Shown in pieces: positions 43,009-51,466 of a stretch of DNA of 64,000 bases (position 1 is its first letter; every line of letters begins with the position of its first letter). Source of the stretch: an uncultured Paracoccaceae bacterium (lineage in GTDB: Bacteria > Pseudomonadota > Alphaproteobacteria > Rhodobacterales > Rhodobacteraceae); assembly GCA_947498415.1 (NCBI GenBank), contig CANMKB010000004.1, positions 1 to 64,000 on the forward strand, given 5' to 3'. A program made the translations under genes and the position numbers. Under the pieces are notes generated by a model. The model was not told the DNA's origin, did no database searches, and was given only the letters and a program-made list of their open reading frames with translations.

Positions 43009-43864
43009 TGGGCTCAGAATGCTCGAACGCCGCATGACAGACGGACAACCGCTTCGAAATGGCGAACGGCAAGACCGTTCGCCAGGGTTCGTTAGATGTC
43101 GATGCGCTCGGCTATGCTCAGAGCATCTTCCAGTTCGACACCAAGATAACGCACCGTGCTGTCAACTTTGGTGTGACCAAGGAGCAGTTGCACCGCGCGA
43201 AGGTTGCCAGTCTTGCGATAGATCTCGGCAGCCTTTGTTCGGCGAAGCGAGTGTGTACCGTATCCACTCGGCTCCAAACCAATCGCCTTCACCCAGACGC
43301 GGACAAGTCGACCGTACTGACGCGTTGAGATGTGTGGTCGGTCGTGAAACCGACTCAGGAACATGAACCGGCAAGCAAGCATCTCCGGATTTCTGACCCA
43401 GGTCAGAACGGTTTCACGCGTGTTTTCCGACAGTTCGAATTGAACAGGCCGTTTGGTTTTGCTCTGGATCACGGAAACACGTTCCCAGACGCGATCGTCT
43501 TTGACAAGATCAGTCACGGTTAGCTTAACCAGATCGCAGCCTCGAAGTTTGCTGTCGATGGCGACGTTGAACAAAGTCAGGTCGCGCAAATTACCCGAAA
43601 GTTCGAGCCGTGCGCGGATCGCCCACACTTGTTTTGGCAGCAACGGACGTTTCTGCCCGATAATCCGCCCCTTGTTCCAAACCTTGCGTTTTGAGGTGAC
43701 TGCGGGAAGTTGGACTCTTGGCATGATATGCCCTCCGATCCTCCCTCCAGCCCAATCATCAGCACCGCGCTGACCGGGCGAGTGTACATGCAAGGCTGAA
43801 GGCCCGTCTTGGGAAGCCAACCAAATGGGCGTCTTCTGCACGGGCATTGGTCTGCAAGGAGCCC
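43009..43864 (-). mobile_element. 856-bp single-recombinase unit, copy 1
   Basis: This stretch is repeated almost exactly at 55081-55936, in the same orientation. I found only a few base differences, and identity stops sharply at both borders. The outer bases are tGGGCTC at the left and GAGCCC at the right, a 6-base terminal inverted repeat. The unit holds only one tyrosine-recombinase gene, a leader with GGAGGG-type ribosome site, and a 9-bp hairpin (43061-43083) just after the stop codon. Confidence 0.78.
43092..43724 (-). CDS. Small tyrosine recombinase/integrase
   Basis: A 210-residue recombinase consisting mostly of the catalytic domain. The active-site set is complete: R61 (KLRG), probable K90, H158-x2-R161 (HSLRRT), H184 (LLGHTK) and Y193 (STVRY). 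The usual N-terminal core-binding domain is reduced to about 45 residues. Val143 replaces the Asp found in the copy at 55164-55796. The ATG at 43724 follows GGAGGG; the frame extends further upstream but homology between copies and with the decayed copy supports this start. It may move or rearrange the 856-bp unit. Confidence 0.9.
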   Translation of the reverse strand: MPRVQLPAVTSKRKVWNKGRIIGQKRPLLPKQVWAIRARLELSGNLRDLTLFNVAIDSKLRGCDLVKLTVTDLVKDDRVWERVSVIQSKTKRPVQFELSENTRETVLTWVRNPEMLACRFMFLSRFHDRPHISTRQYGRLVRVWVKAIGLEPSGYGTHSLRRTKAAEIYRKTGNLRAVQLLLGHTKVDSTVRYLGVELEDALSIAERIDI

Positions 43865-44185
43865 TCTTTGCCAATTTTCTGTGACGCGGCGAAAGTCGGC
43901 TTCTGGGCGGGCGAAGCAAAAAAGGACGTAGCTGGCAAGGATCTTCCAATGCTCAGCGTATAGGCTTGCCAACCTTGGCCTTCTTAAGAGTATAGGTGGC
44001 CTCATAAATGGATCCAGAGTCGCCAACCTTGCATTTCCAACGCTAAGAGGCTATGTGAGAGATACGAAAGTTGCGGTTCTCTGCGGCATAGGCGCATCCG
44101 CCTGCCAGAGCGAACCACAACCCTCCATCAAAAAATTCAGCTGTCACGTCCTGTAGCAGGGATCTGATGTTTGGGAAGGTTGCCG
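43865..44185. other. Spacer after recombinase unit
   Basis: No gene is seen between the border of the duplicated unit and the first small gene of the next operon. A GGGAAGG ribosome site at 44173-44179 serves the gene at 44186. Confidence 0.45.
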
Positions 44186-44497
44186 ATGTTATCGCGCACG
44201 ACCACGTCAGTTGTGACATTTCTTCATCCGTTGGTAGTCGCTGGGTACACGGATGAACTGCCCGCGGGTGAATACGAGGTGTTGGCAGACGACGAAGTCA
44301 TGCTGAGCGACAGCTTTGCCGCATACCGACGTACTGCGACGTTTCTATTGATCAATTGGCACACAGGAAAGTCAGAGCTGCGCGCAGTGGATCACCGAGA
44401 CCTGGAGTTGGCTCTGGCGCAGGATCAGGCCAACCCAAAAACTAACATAATCAAAAATAGTGCGGCGGCGCTTTCTCCGTCAGAGGATCAAAAATGA
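44186..44497 (+). CDS. Conserved small protein of unknown function
   Basis: A 103-residue soluble protein: TTTSVVTFLHPLVVAGYTDELPAGEYEVLADDEV, followed by YRRTATFLLINW and a polar C-terminus. I do not recognise a named family, though similar small proteins occur in alphaproteobacteria. It starts at the ATG after GGGAAGG. Its stop overlaps the next start (ATGA), so it leads a tightly coupled run of three genes. Confidence 0.75.
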   Translation: MLSRTTTSVVTFLHPLVVAGYTDELPAGEYEVLADDEVMLSDSFAAYRRTATFLLINWHTGKSELRAVDHRDLELALAQDQANPKTNIIKNSAAALSPSEDQK

Positions 44498-44847
44498 CAT
44501 TTCCCGAATGGACGAAACCCGGTGTTTACGGCGCCTTGGTTGGCGCAGTTGCTATCTCTATTCTTGGCTTCACCTGGGGTGGCTGGACAACTGCAGGCAG
44601 TGCAGACGAGTTGGCCCAAAACCTTGCTGCTGACGAAGTTACACTGGCGATGGTGCCAGTTTGCTTAAATCTGTCAGAGGCTGACACGGAACGCACAACA
44701 AAACTGGCAACACTGCAGGAAGCTTCAGGCTTTCAGCGGCGCAAAGCCATGATGGAAACTGGCTGGGCCACTTTGCCGGGCACTGATGCCCCAAGCAGGG
44801 ATCTTGCAGATGCCTGCCTTGCGGGGCTTGAGTTAGATGGATCGTAA
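44494..44847 (+). CDS. Small membrane-anchored protein of unknown function
   Basis: A 117-residue protein with one N-terminal hydrophobic segment (GVYGALVGAVAISILGFTWGG, about 10-30) and a periplasmic-looking remainder with two cysteines (PVCLNL and ADACLAG). The family is unknown to me. It overlaps both neighbours, four bases with the gene before and eleven with the cysteine-repeat gene after, so the three products are probably made together. Confidence 0.75.
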   Translation: MTFPEWTKPGVYGALVGAVAISILGFTWGGWTTAGSADELAQNLAADEVTLAMVPVCLNLSEADTERTTKLATLQEASGFQRRKAMMETGWATLPGTDAPSRDLADACLAGLELDGS

Positions 44848-45676
44848 ATCACAATTAACAGAGCCTCGCCGGGCGCATTCCATGATTGCCCAATATCTCT
44901 GCAGGCTCACCAACAATCGCGGCCTATTCATAAGTTTGATTGCCGCAGTATTGCTGCTTGCGATACCAACTTTTGCCCAAACCGCCACTCTGCCAATGCC
45001 TGAGAACGCCAGCGCCAAAAGTTACGGTGATGGCTGGGAATGTGACATTGGGTTCCGGCTGAACGAAAATGCCTGCGTCGCGGTGATTGTGCCGCAAAAC
45101 GCATACGACACGAACCGATCCTACGGTTCCGGATGGGAATGTCTGCATGGCTTTCGCAGAACCGATGAAGCTACATGTGTTGCAGTCGAGGTGCCTGAAG
45201 GCGGGTTCTTGGACTCCTCTGGCGAACGGTGGAGGTGTTTACGCGGCTACATCAAGGTCGATGACACATGTCAGGAGATCGTGTTGCCAGCAAATGCATA
45301 CTTGGCAGATGCCTCATCTGGCTCCACTTGGACATGCGAACGTGGGTTTGAAGCAACTGGCGACCTGTGTACTGCCATTGCGGTTCCGGCCAACGCCTAT
45401 CTGAATGGATCAGGATACGGTCAGCCCTGGACATGTGAGCGTGGCTTCTTTGAACGGGATGGTCTGTGCGCAGTCGTCGCGGTCCCCGCAAATGCATATT
45501 TCGACGATGCAACATACGGCACAGGGTGGAAGTGCGAACGTGGATACGAAGCCTCAAGCGAGACATGCGAATTGATCGACGTTCCTGAACACGCGCATCT
45601 GGACAGGTCAGGTAACCGTTGGGAGTGCGACAGGAACTTCCAAAAATCAAAGGGGCTGTGCCTGCTGAACAATTAG
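44837..45676 (+). CDS. Secreted protein with seven cysteine-pair repeats
   Basis: A 279-residue protein. After a signal peptide or anchor (hydrophobic 30-46, likely cleavage near TFA-Q) it consists of seven repeats of about 30-36 residues. Each has the pattern P-x-N/G-A-Y/F ... G-x-x-W-x-C-x-x-G-F/Y ... C, so each repeat has two cysteines that could pair, giving an EGF-like string of small modules. The fourth to sixth repeats are the most alike (PANAYL ... CERGF). I know no function for it. The repeats suggest a surface or periplasmic binding rod. Confidence 0.85.
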   Translation: MDRKSQLTEPRRAHSMIAQYLCRLTNNRGLFISLIAAVLLLAIPTFAQTATLPMPENASAKSYGDGWECDIGFRLNENACVAVIVPQNAYDTNRSYGSGWECLHGFRRTDEATCVAVEVPEGGFLDSSGERWRCLRGYIKVDDTCQEIVLPANAYLADASSGSTWTCERGFEATGDLCTAIAVPANAYLNGSGYGQPWTCERGFFERDGLCAVVAVPANAYFDDATYGTGWKCERGYEASSETCELIDVPEHAHLDRSGNRWECDRNFQKSKGLCLLNN

Positions 45677-45761
45677 GCGCGATCCACGGCGCCACTACCA
45701 TTCAAAATGCGCATTTGAAGGCAATTCTGCCCTTCGTGCCAACCCATAAAAGAGAACCACG

Positions 45762-46961
45762 ATGGAAACCAAATCCGAAACTGTCAACACTATCCGCCGT
45801 CCGGTCAGGGGCGCCCAAGCGCCACCAATGACCCACAGCGAACGCACACATACTACTTCATTCAGGCAGGTCACAGTGCCACCCTCGGCAGTCGTATATT
45901 GCGAGGGGAACTTCGCGCAAATCGATGGCAAGACAGCGAACGGCCTTGTGCGCCATTCAGAGGCCTATCGGATCCTTTCTGTTATCGACAGCACCTATAG
46001 CGGAAAAGACAGCGGATCCGTTCTCGACGATGCGATAAACCACATCCCTATCTTTGCTGATCTGGATGCTGCAGTTGCACATCAAGCTGTAGTCCCCGAT
46101 ACGCTAATCTATGGGATGGCCCCTTCAACGGGAAGGCTCTCAGCTGTAGATCGAGGTGTTGTTCTGCAAGCGATAGAGTTTGGCATGAACATCGTGAGCG
46201 GTCTGCATGAATATCTGAGCGACGACCATGAGATAGCCACCGCCGCATCCGAACGGAATGTTACCATTCGGGACATCCGCAAGCCGAAACCCAGCAAGGA
46301 CATGCGGCTGCTTGATGGCAGTGTCGCTGGTGTTAAAGCGCTGCGCATTGCAGTTCTTGGGACAGATTGCGCCATTGGCAAGCGGACAACGGCAACTGTT
46401 TTGGCACGAGCCCTGAATGCAAAGGGCATCAAGACGGTGCTTGTCGGCACCGGCCAAACAGGCCTGATGCAGGGAGCCAAATACGGTATCGCAATGGATG
46501 CCGTACCACCTCAGTTCTGCTGTGGCGAGCTTGAAGGTGCGATTGTTGCGGCGTCTGAAGCCGAACAACCCGATGTCATTTTGATTGAAGGCCAAGGCGC
46601 GTTAAGCCACCCCGCGTTCTGCACATCCGCGTTTATCCTGCGCGGTAGCCAGCCGGATGCTGTCATCCTTCAGCACGCGCCAAAACGTGCACATCGCTGC
46701 GACTTTCCCAATATGCCGATGCCCACGCCGTCAAGTGAGATTGCCTTGATCGAAGCCTTTGCCGACACAAAGGTCATTGGCTTGACTCTCAATCACGAGG
46801 GGATGTCTGAGGCCGAAATCACCGCCACCATTGCGGGCCAATCGCTCAAACTCGGGCTGCCGGTCACCGATGCATTGGCAAGGCCAACTGCACATCTGCT
46901 TGCTATGGTGGTCGCTGCATACCCCGCATTGACGCAGAGGCCTGCAGTGGCAGCAATATGA
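45762..46961 (+). CDS. DUF1611 family protein (DgcN-like)
   Basis: A 399-residue protein of the DUF1611 family: an N-terminal Rossmann-like domain and a C-terminal P-loop domain with VLGTDCAIGKRTTA (about 195-210) and VILIEGQGALSHPAF. DgcN of marine bacteria, from this family, has been described as an N-acetyltransferase for D-glutamate; I rely on memory for that. Its stop overlaps the racemase start by four bases, so the pair likely works on one amino acid and its enantiomer. About 35 N-terminal residues precede the conserved part. Confidence 0.85.
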   Translation: METKSETVNTIRRPVRGAQAPPMTHSERTHTTSFRQVTVPPSAVVYCEGNFAQIDGKTANGLVRHSEAYRILSVIDSTYSGKDSGSVLDDAINHIPIFADLDAAVAHQAVVPDTLIYGMAPSTGRLSAVDRGVVLQAIEFGMNIVSGLHEYLSDDHEIATAASERNVTIRDIRKPKPSKDMRLLDGSVAGVKALRIAVLGTDCAIGKRTTATVLARALNAKGIKTVLVGTGQTGLMQGAKYGIAMDAVPPQFCCGELEGAIVAASEAEQPDVILIEGQGALSHPAFCTSAFILRGSQPDAVILQHAPKRAHRCDFPNMPMPTPSSEIALIEAFADTKVIGLTLNHEGMSEAEITATIAGQSLKLGLPVTDALARPTAHLLAMVVAAYPALTQRPAVAAI

Positions 46962-48079
46962 GCTGCCCGCGCATTGAAGTGGATCTTGGCAAGATACGGC
47001 GCAACACCCAGACACTTGTTGCGCGTTTAGGCCCGCGTGGAATCAGAGTAACTGGCGTGACCAAGGCTGTATGCGGGCATCCTGCGATCGCTCAGGCCAT
47101 GCTCGATGGCGGGGCCTCAGGGCTTGCAGATGCACGTATAAGCAATGTGCAAAGGCTACGGTCGGCGGGAATGACAGGCTCTATCACTCTGATCCGTACA
47201 CCGATGTCAAGCCAGGCTGATCAGGTCGCTCAGTCCTGTGAAGCGAGCTATAACACAGAAATATTGGTCATTTCCGCACTGGCCGCCGCCGCGATCCGCA
47301 ACAGTTCAGTCCACGGTATCATCCTAATGGTCGAGATGGGCGATCAGCGGGAAGGAATTTTGCCCGAGAACTTGGCTGACATTACTCAGCAGGTCATGCA
47401 AATGCCTGGGTTAGCGTTGATAGGGATCGGTGCGAACTTTGCCTGTCTGAGCGGGCTTGCCCCGACTACGTTGCAAATGTCCAATTTTAGCGACCTCGCG
47501 AATGAGATCGAGGGGGCATGCGGCCCGTTGCTCAAAGTCGTTTCCGGTGGCAACTCAGCCAATTTGCCCTGGGCGCTTGGTGAACGCGCGACTGGTCGTG
47601 TCAACGACCTCCGCCTGGGTGAGGCGATCCTTCTGGGTGTTGAGCCGGTGTCTGGGAAACAGATCGGTGGGATGCATACCGACGCCTTCACGCTTGTTGC
47701 CGAAGTTATCGAATCGAATGCAAAACCTGCGCCCGCCGCCATCGCTCTGGTCGGTCCAAATTTGGCAAGACGTCGCATCGCGCAAGTCAGTGGTGTTTCC
47801 AAGCGCTTTATTGTCGCGATAGGACATCAGGACACCGACATTCTGGGGATTTCAATGCCTGATGGAAGCACATTGATCGGGGCGACCAGCGATCATCTTG
47901 TCATTGGAACGTCCCGACCTCTGCCAAAGGTGGGTTCCGAGGTGAGGTTCCAGATGAATTACAATGCGTTGATGCACAGCATGGCCGCGCCCGACGTCAA
48001 AGTAAAACTCTTGGGCACTCCCCCCACAACACCATCACGGGACATTCAAGGCAAGTCCGACCACTTGGTACTGGTTTGA
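46958..48079 (+). CDS. Alanine/ornithine-racemase-like PLP enzyme
   Basis: A 373-residue fold-type III PLP enzyme. The N-terminal strand reads RIEVDLGKIRRNTQTLV, and the PLP lysine should be in VTGVTKAVCG near residue 35. Later VVSGGNSANL and LRLGEAILLG match the ornithine-racemase (OrR) branch more than classic Alr. It would interconvert L and D forms of an amino acid or acyl-amino acid. It overlaps the DUF1611 gene, which supports a joint pathway. Confidence 0.87.
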   Translation: MSCPRIEVDLGKIRRNTQTLVARLGPRGIRVTGVTKAVCGHPAIAQAMLDGGASGLADARISNVQRLRSAGMTGSITLIRTPMSSQADQVAQSCEASYNTEILVISALAAAAIRNSSVHGIILMVEMGDQREGILPENLADITQQVMQMPGLALIGIGANFACLSGLAPTTLQMSNFSDLANEIEGACGPLLKVVSGGNSANLPWALGERATGRVNDLRLGEAILLGVEPVSGKQIGGMHTDAFTLVAEVIESNAKPAPAAIALVGPNLARRRIAQVSGVSKRFIVAIGHQDTDILGISMPDGSTLIGATSDHLVIGTSRPLPKVGSEVRFQMNYNALMHSMAAPDVKVKLLGTPPTTPSRDIQGKSDHLVLV

Positions 48080-48129
48080 AAAGACCATGCTTGGTCCAGA
48101 CCACCCTAAATCACAAAGGAAACGCAAAA

Positions 48130-48348
48130 TTGACGAATCTCACAAAAAGCAATCTGTTCAAGGTGTATGACTCCAAACCTGAAACCCCGATGGATAAGAC
48201 GACGCGTGTTGTCAGGCAAATGGTCGAGGAAGAAACGGAACAACGACTTGCCAAGATCTCTCGGCTACGCAATATCCGCCTTGAAAGAGAAGCGAACACG
48301 CCATCCGAAATGACAGCGAAAACAGCGCGCAAAACGCGACCCTCATGA
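48130..48348 (+). CDS. Small basic protein of unknown function
   Basis: A 72-residue, highly charged helical protein (TTRVVRQMVEEETEQRLAKISRLRNIRLERE). A TTG at 48130 with AAAGGA upstream is the likelier start, while a TTG at 48076 overlapping the racemase stop is possible. No known domain. The position suggests it belongs to the same operon. Confidence 0.55.
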   Translation: MTNLTKSNLFKVYDSKPETPMDKTTRVVRQMVEEETEQRLAKISRLRNIRLEREANTPSEMTAKTARKTRPS

Positions 48349-48493
48349 ACCGTTTCAAAATGATGATAGAGCTTCGGCGAAATTGCTTTGCGTTGAGTGC
48401 TCCGCTTGGCAATAGGTATTACACTCAGGCCGAAATCGGCCTGCGCTGTTTCCAGATCTTCCAATCGCCCCAGCCGATAAAAGGGAACCATCC

Positions 48494-48775
48494 ATGACAG
48501 ACCCGGAGTCTTCCCCAGAAAAAATTCACTATATCTGCCAGACTTATGTTGAAACGACGGCTGGGCGCAACGGGCAGATCGGCCTGAAAATTGCCAAGCA
48601 ATTTGAATATTCCTCAGCGTCAGAAGCACAAAACAGAGCCGAACGAGAGGCTCTATCTAAGGATTGCGCAGGTGCTGACGCTTACATGGTTACTGAAGAT
48701 CCAACGAGTGGAGAAGTCGGCGACCCAAGCTTCCTTGTAAGGCTTGGCAATGTCCCCGAAATTGACGGTTATTAG
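48494..48775 (+). CDS. Conserved hypothetical protein
   Basis: A 93-residue soluble protein: HYICQTYVETTAGRNGQIGLKIAKQFEYSSASEAQNRAEREA, then CAGADAYMVTEDPTSGEVGDP. No domain that I can name. It looks like a real small protein, with balanced composition and a clean start at an ATG. It ends the run of small genes. Confidence 0.6.
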   Translation: MTDPESSPEKIHYICQTYVETTAGRNGQIGLKIAKQFEYSSASEAQNRAEREALSKDCAGADAYMVTEDPTSGEVGDPSFLVRLGNVPEIDGY

Positions 48776-49073
48776 AATCCTGAAAATAGCCGCGACCTGA
48801 ACGAAGGCTGTTGCTCGATCCAAGTCGTGTGCACAAAAAAGCGGCCATTGGCGCAGCCGCAGCGAATGTCGGCTCTGTCCCGCATAGCTGCCTTTGAACA
48901 GCTCCCTGGCGCGAGGCTGTTGCCAGCCCAAAGCGGTCATTGCCATGGACACCACGGATGCTCCGATTTTCCTTTGTCGATCAATTCTGTCATTAGCAAT
49001 ACTATCACGCTATGCTAAACTTACAGATCGGCACGTGACATTAAAAAGTTGATTTAAGATACAGGTGAATTTG
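48776..49073. other. Spacer with Roseobacter-type filler
   Basis: No gene is seen. It contains GCAGCCGCAGCGAATGTCGG-like sequence of the kind scattered between genes in this group. Confidence 0.4.
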
Positions 49074-49301
49074 ATGATTAGGTATCGTGACTGGGACAAT
49101 GACTCGGGCGTTCGAGCGTTTGATATTGGTCCCTCGCACATCGACATAGAGTTTAAAAGCGGAGCGATCTACCGATATACATCAATGTCGGTTGGTGCCA
49201 GAAATCTCGACACAATGATCCAATTAGCTAAGGCTGGTGATGGGCTGAATGCCTTTATTCAAAAAGCAGTTAAGGACAATTTCTCCGCAAGGTTAAGGTA
49301 A
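49074..49301 (+). CDS. KTSC-like small protein
   Basis: A 75-residue protein resembling KTSC-domain and related small proteins: RAFDIGPSHIDIEFKSGAIYRYTS, then a helix and GDGLNAFIQKAVKDNF. Such proteins are short beta-rich domains of unclear function, sometimes near phage or lysyl-tRNA-synthetase-like genes. The ATG at 49074 is preceded by AGGTG; the GTG at 49065 is an alternative. Confidence 0.72.
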   Translation: MIRYRDWDNDSGVRAFDIGPSHIDIEFKSGAIYRYTSMSVGARNLDTMIQLAKAGDGLNAFIQKAVKDNFSARLR

Positions 49302-49924
49302 ATTAGCGTGCAGAGCCGTATGCTTTTCAGCCCTTAGCAGACCTTGGGTCTGTGTGCGGATAATGGCAGCTCTGAGCCCACAGCGGAAGTCTTCATTTTT
49401 TGCTGCATGCGCTCGCAGCGCGGAAATTTCTGCAAGTGCTCAGTCTAGCGCGCCGCAGCGCGGCTGGAAACTCGGCCATTCGAACATCGCGCAGCGAGGT
49501 TTGTCAGAGCAACTCACAGATCGCGGGACGAAGCAGACTTGTGCAGCTGCGGCTATTGCTCATGCAGCAATCTCTCTCGATCACGGCGATGACTATTTGG
49601 TAGCGCAGCATTTTTCACAAAAGCAACCGTTCAAACTGACGATCCACGCCGAATTTCAAACTTACCTTTCGCTGCATAGTGCAAGAGCTTACATCTCGCG
49701 GGTCAAACCCGCCTTACTGGCGCGGACTTCGCCGTTACTTCACGGTTGTCGGCGCGTCACCACAGTCGGACGAACCGCGCCAAGTGAAATTTGCCATTCC
49801 GCCTCAGATTTCGCCGTCCGAGTTATACGCCAGCTCTACGCTCACCCGGTCTCGATACTTCGTCAGCAGAACGCCACCTTGGTCGGCAAAATTGACAACG
49901 ATCAATCGGCTTTTGGTGATGCAA
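49302..49924. other. Long non-coding stretch with dispersed repeat
   Basis: More than 600 bases without a supported gene. The first part holds a repeat shared with 58312-58472. The second part has runs such as CGCTGCATAGTGCAAGAGC typical of this group's intergenic DNA. Confidence 0.45.
49373..49533 (+). repeat. 161-bp dispersed repeat, copy A
   Basis: This stretch recurs inverted at 58312-58472 with about three mismatches. It starts TGAGCCCACAG and ends GCGGGACGAAG, is rich in GCGC palindromes and has no convincing protein reading. The TGTGGGCTCA end resembles the sequence at the border of the recombinase unit at 55081. Confidence 0.8.
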
Positions 49925-50077
49925 TCATTCCGAAACGACCTGAAAATATTCCGCTTTTTGCACCATAATGTCATGGTCCAAACATTGCCCCAATAGCCAT
50001 TCTGCATCGGCAAAGGCTTCGTGGCTCACGCCATCGTTAATGTTGAATGTCACGGCTTCAATTGTAGGTTTAGGCAT
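49925..50077 (-). pseudogene. Truncated small gene, 50 residues
   Basis: Starts at an ATG with AAGGAT at good spacing and reads PTIEAVTFNINDGVSHEAF, then DAEWLLGQCLDHDIMVQKAEYFQVVSE and stops. The composition looks like the first half of a real dimeric alpha/beta-barrel-type protein. Another frame downstream (VVNFADQGGVLL ... VELAYNSDGEI) may be its lost continuation. It could also be an intact micro-protein. Low confidence on function. Confidence 0.45.
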
Positions 50078-50090
50078 GTTTCATATCCTT

Positions 50091-50122
50091 GGTTTGGTTG
50101 ATGAAACTGACCTAGCCAAACC
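50091..50122. promoter_or_regulatory. Inverted repeat upstream of the truncated gene
   Basis: GGTTTGG and CCAAACC are perfect 7-base arms, 18 bases apart, just upstream of the ribosome site of the small gene at 49925-50077. It could be an operator for a regulator. Confidence 0.35.
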
Positions 50123-50275
50123 TAACAGCCCATTTATGCAGGTGATCCAGCCCACAGGGCAAAAAATTAAGCATTCTTGCCGGTCGCAGAATGCCCGTGC
50201 CGCATCATCACTTCGTAGGCCAACATCTGCGATATCCGGTGCATACAGGCACAGATGCAGGCGGAATTCGTGCTT

Positions 50276-51265
50276 TCAACGTGCTCCGGATCCAACGGCA
50301 GGTGCGCCGAAGATCTCATCGACGAATTCGGAATAACACGCGAGCAGGAACTTGGTTGCCTGCTGGCTGATTGCCGCCTTCGGACATAGGCTTTCGAAGG
50401 AATGAAACCCGCCAGTAAACACCTTGAATGCGACCTGAGTGCCGGTTTCGGACAGGCTGCGCATATAATCGATCGTTTCATCCGCCAACGGATCCAGATC
50501 ACCAACAAAGCTGATTGCCGGGGGCAGCCCCGTAAAGTCGACGTTGCGTGCCGGAGCAGCATAAGGTGGCACATGTAAACACGGTGCCCCGAGGCCGCGC
50601 AGGTAAAGGTTCCATGCGATTGCCGTTGCCTTGGCCGTCCAGCCGGGGGCATTGTTGTTCTGCATCCCTATGGTCGATTGCAAGTCATCGATCATCGGAT
50701 ACATCGGTATCTGAAAGGCAACGGTCGCATCGCCGGTGTCCCGCGCCTTAAGCGTTACTGCCGCGGCCAGACCGCCGCCCGCACTTTGACCCGCGACAAT
50801 GAACTTTTCTGAAAGCGCACCCAAGGTTTCTGCATGATCGCGAAGCCACAACAAGCTGTCGTATGCATCGTCACAGGCTGCTGGGTAGGGCGCAGCAAAT
50901 GACGACCTGTAATCAGGTGCGATGACCACACAGGGCCGCTCTTGTATGAACCTTTTAATCATCGGCAGATCCCATTCCGGGCAGCCCATCGCATAACCGC
51001 CACCGTGCAGGTAGAGCATGGCTGGCAGAACGCCACCGCGGTTCACTGGGCTGAAAATTCGCAGACGAATGTCAGGTCCGTTATGGCGACTGGGGATGTG
51101 ACGTTCTGCGCAATGCAGTCCGTCAATATTTGCGCCGGCCGAATATCGCGCCAGGCTGGCCCCCAAGCGCAGACCCCACTTTGTGGACAAGACTGCGCCC
51201 AGCAGCTTGAGCGGCCAGTAATATGGTCGCAAACTTGGATGCAGCATCGTGCGCCTTATCTTCAT
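50276..51265 (-). CDS. Alpha/beta hydrolase, HSL-type esterase
   Basis: A 329-residue hormone-sensitive-lipase-family esterase. The oxyanion HGGG lies at 87-90, the nucleophile is S161 in GQSAGGG, and the probable acid and base are D257 (GDLDPLADE) and H287 (GGFHSFE). It hydrolyses short-chain esters or similar bonds. I chose the ATG at 51265; a GTG at 51301 extends the frame by 12 residues. It lies 201 bases behind the broken oxidoreductase gene in the same direction and may be in its operon. Confidence 0.92.
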   Translation of the reverse strand: MKIRRTMLHPSLRPYYWPLKLLGAVLSTKWGLRLGASLARYSAGANIDGLHCAERHIPSRHNGPDIRLRIFSPVNRGGVLPAMLYLHGGGYAMGCPEWDLPMIKRFIQERPCVVIAPDYRSSFAAPYPAACDDAYDSLLWLRDHAETLGALSEKFIVAGQSAGGGLAAAVTLKARDTGDATVAFQIPMYPMIDDLQSTIGMQNNNAPGWTAKATAIAWNLYLRGLGAPCLHVPPYAAPARNVDFTGLPPAISFVGDLDPLADETIDYMRSLSETGTQVAFKVFTGGFHSFESLCPKAAISQQATKFLLACYSEFVDEIFGAPAVGSGAR

Positions 51266-51466
51266 GTTCTCACTTGCGACCTCGAAGTGGTGGCGCGTCA
51301 CGACTTTGGATCACGTCTCCCGCATCCGGGCAGATACCAGTTGCCTTACCATTGGCGAGGGTGCGGTTGAAACCAAGCAGCCTGATGAGGCCAACGGGGC
51401 TGCGGCAAACAGCGCCCCCGCCCTGGCTACTCTGATTTCCAACCCGCTTCATCGTCCAGTGGATCT

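Noticed and set aside
43725..43949. N-terminal extension of the recombinase beyond the ATG at 43724
   Set aside because: The extension crosses the border of the duplicated unit, where the two copies diverge, so it cannot be part of the conserved protein.
49354..49968. Rightward 204-residue frame after the KTSC-like gene
   Set aside because: It covers the dispersed repeat and filler DNA, and the second repeat copy is interrupted differently. No protein family is recognisable.
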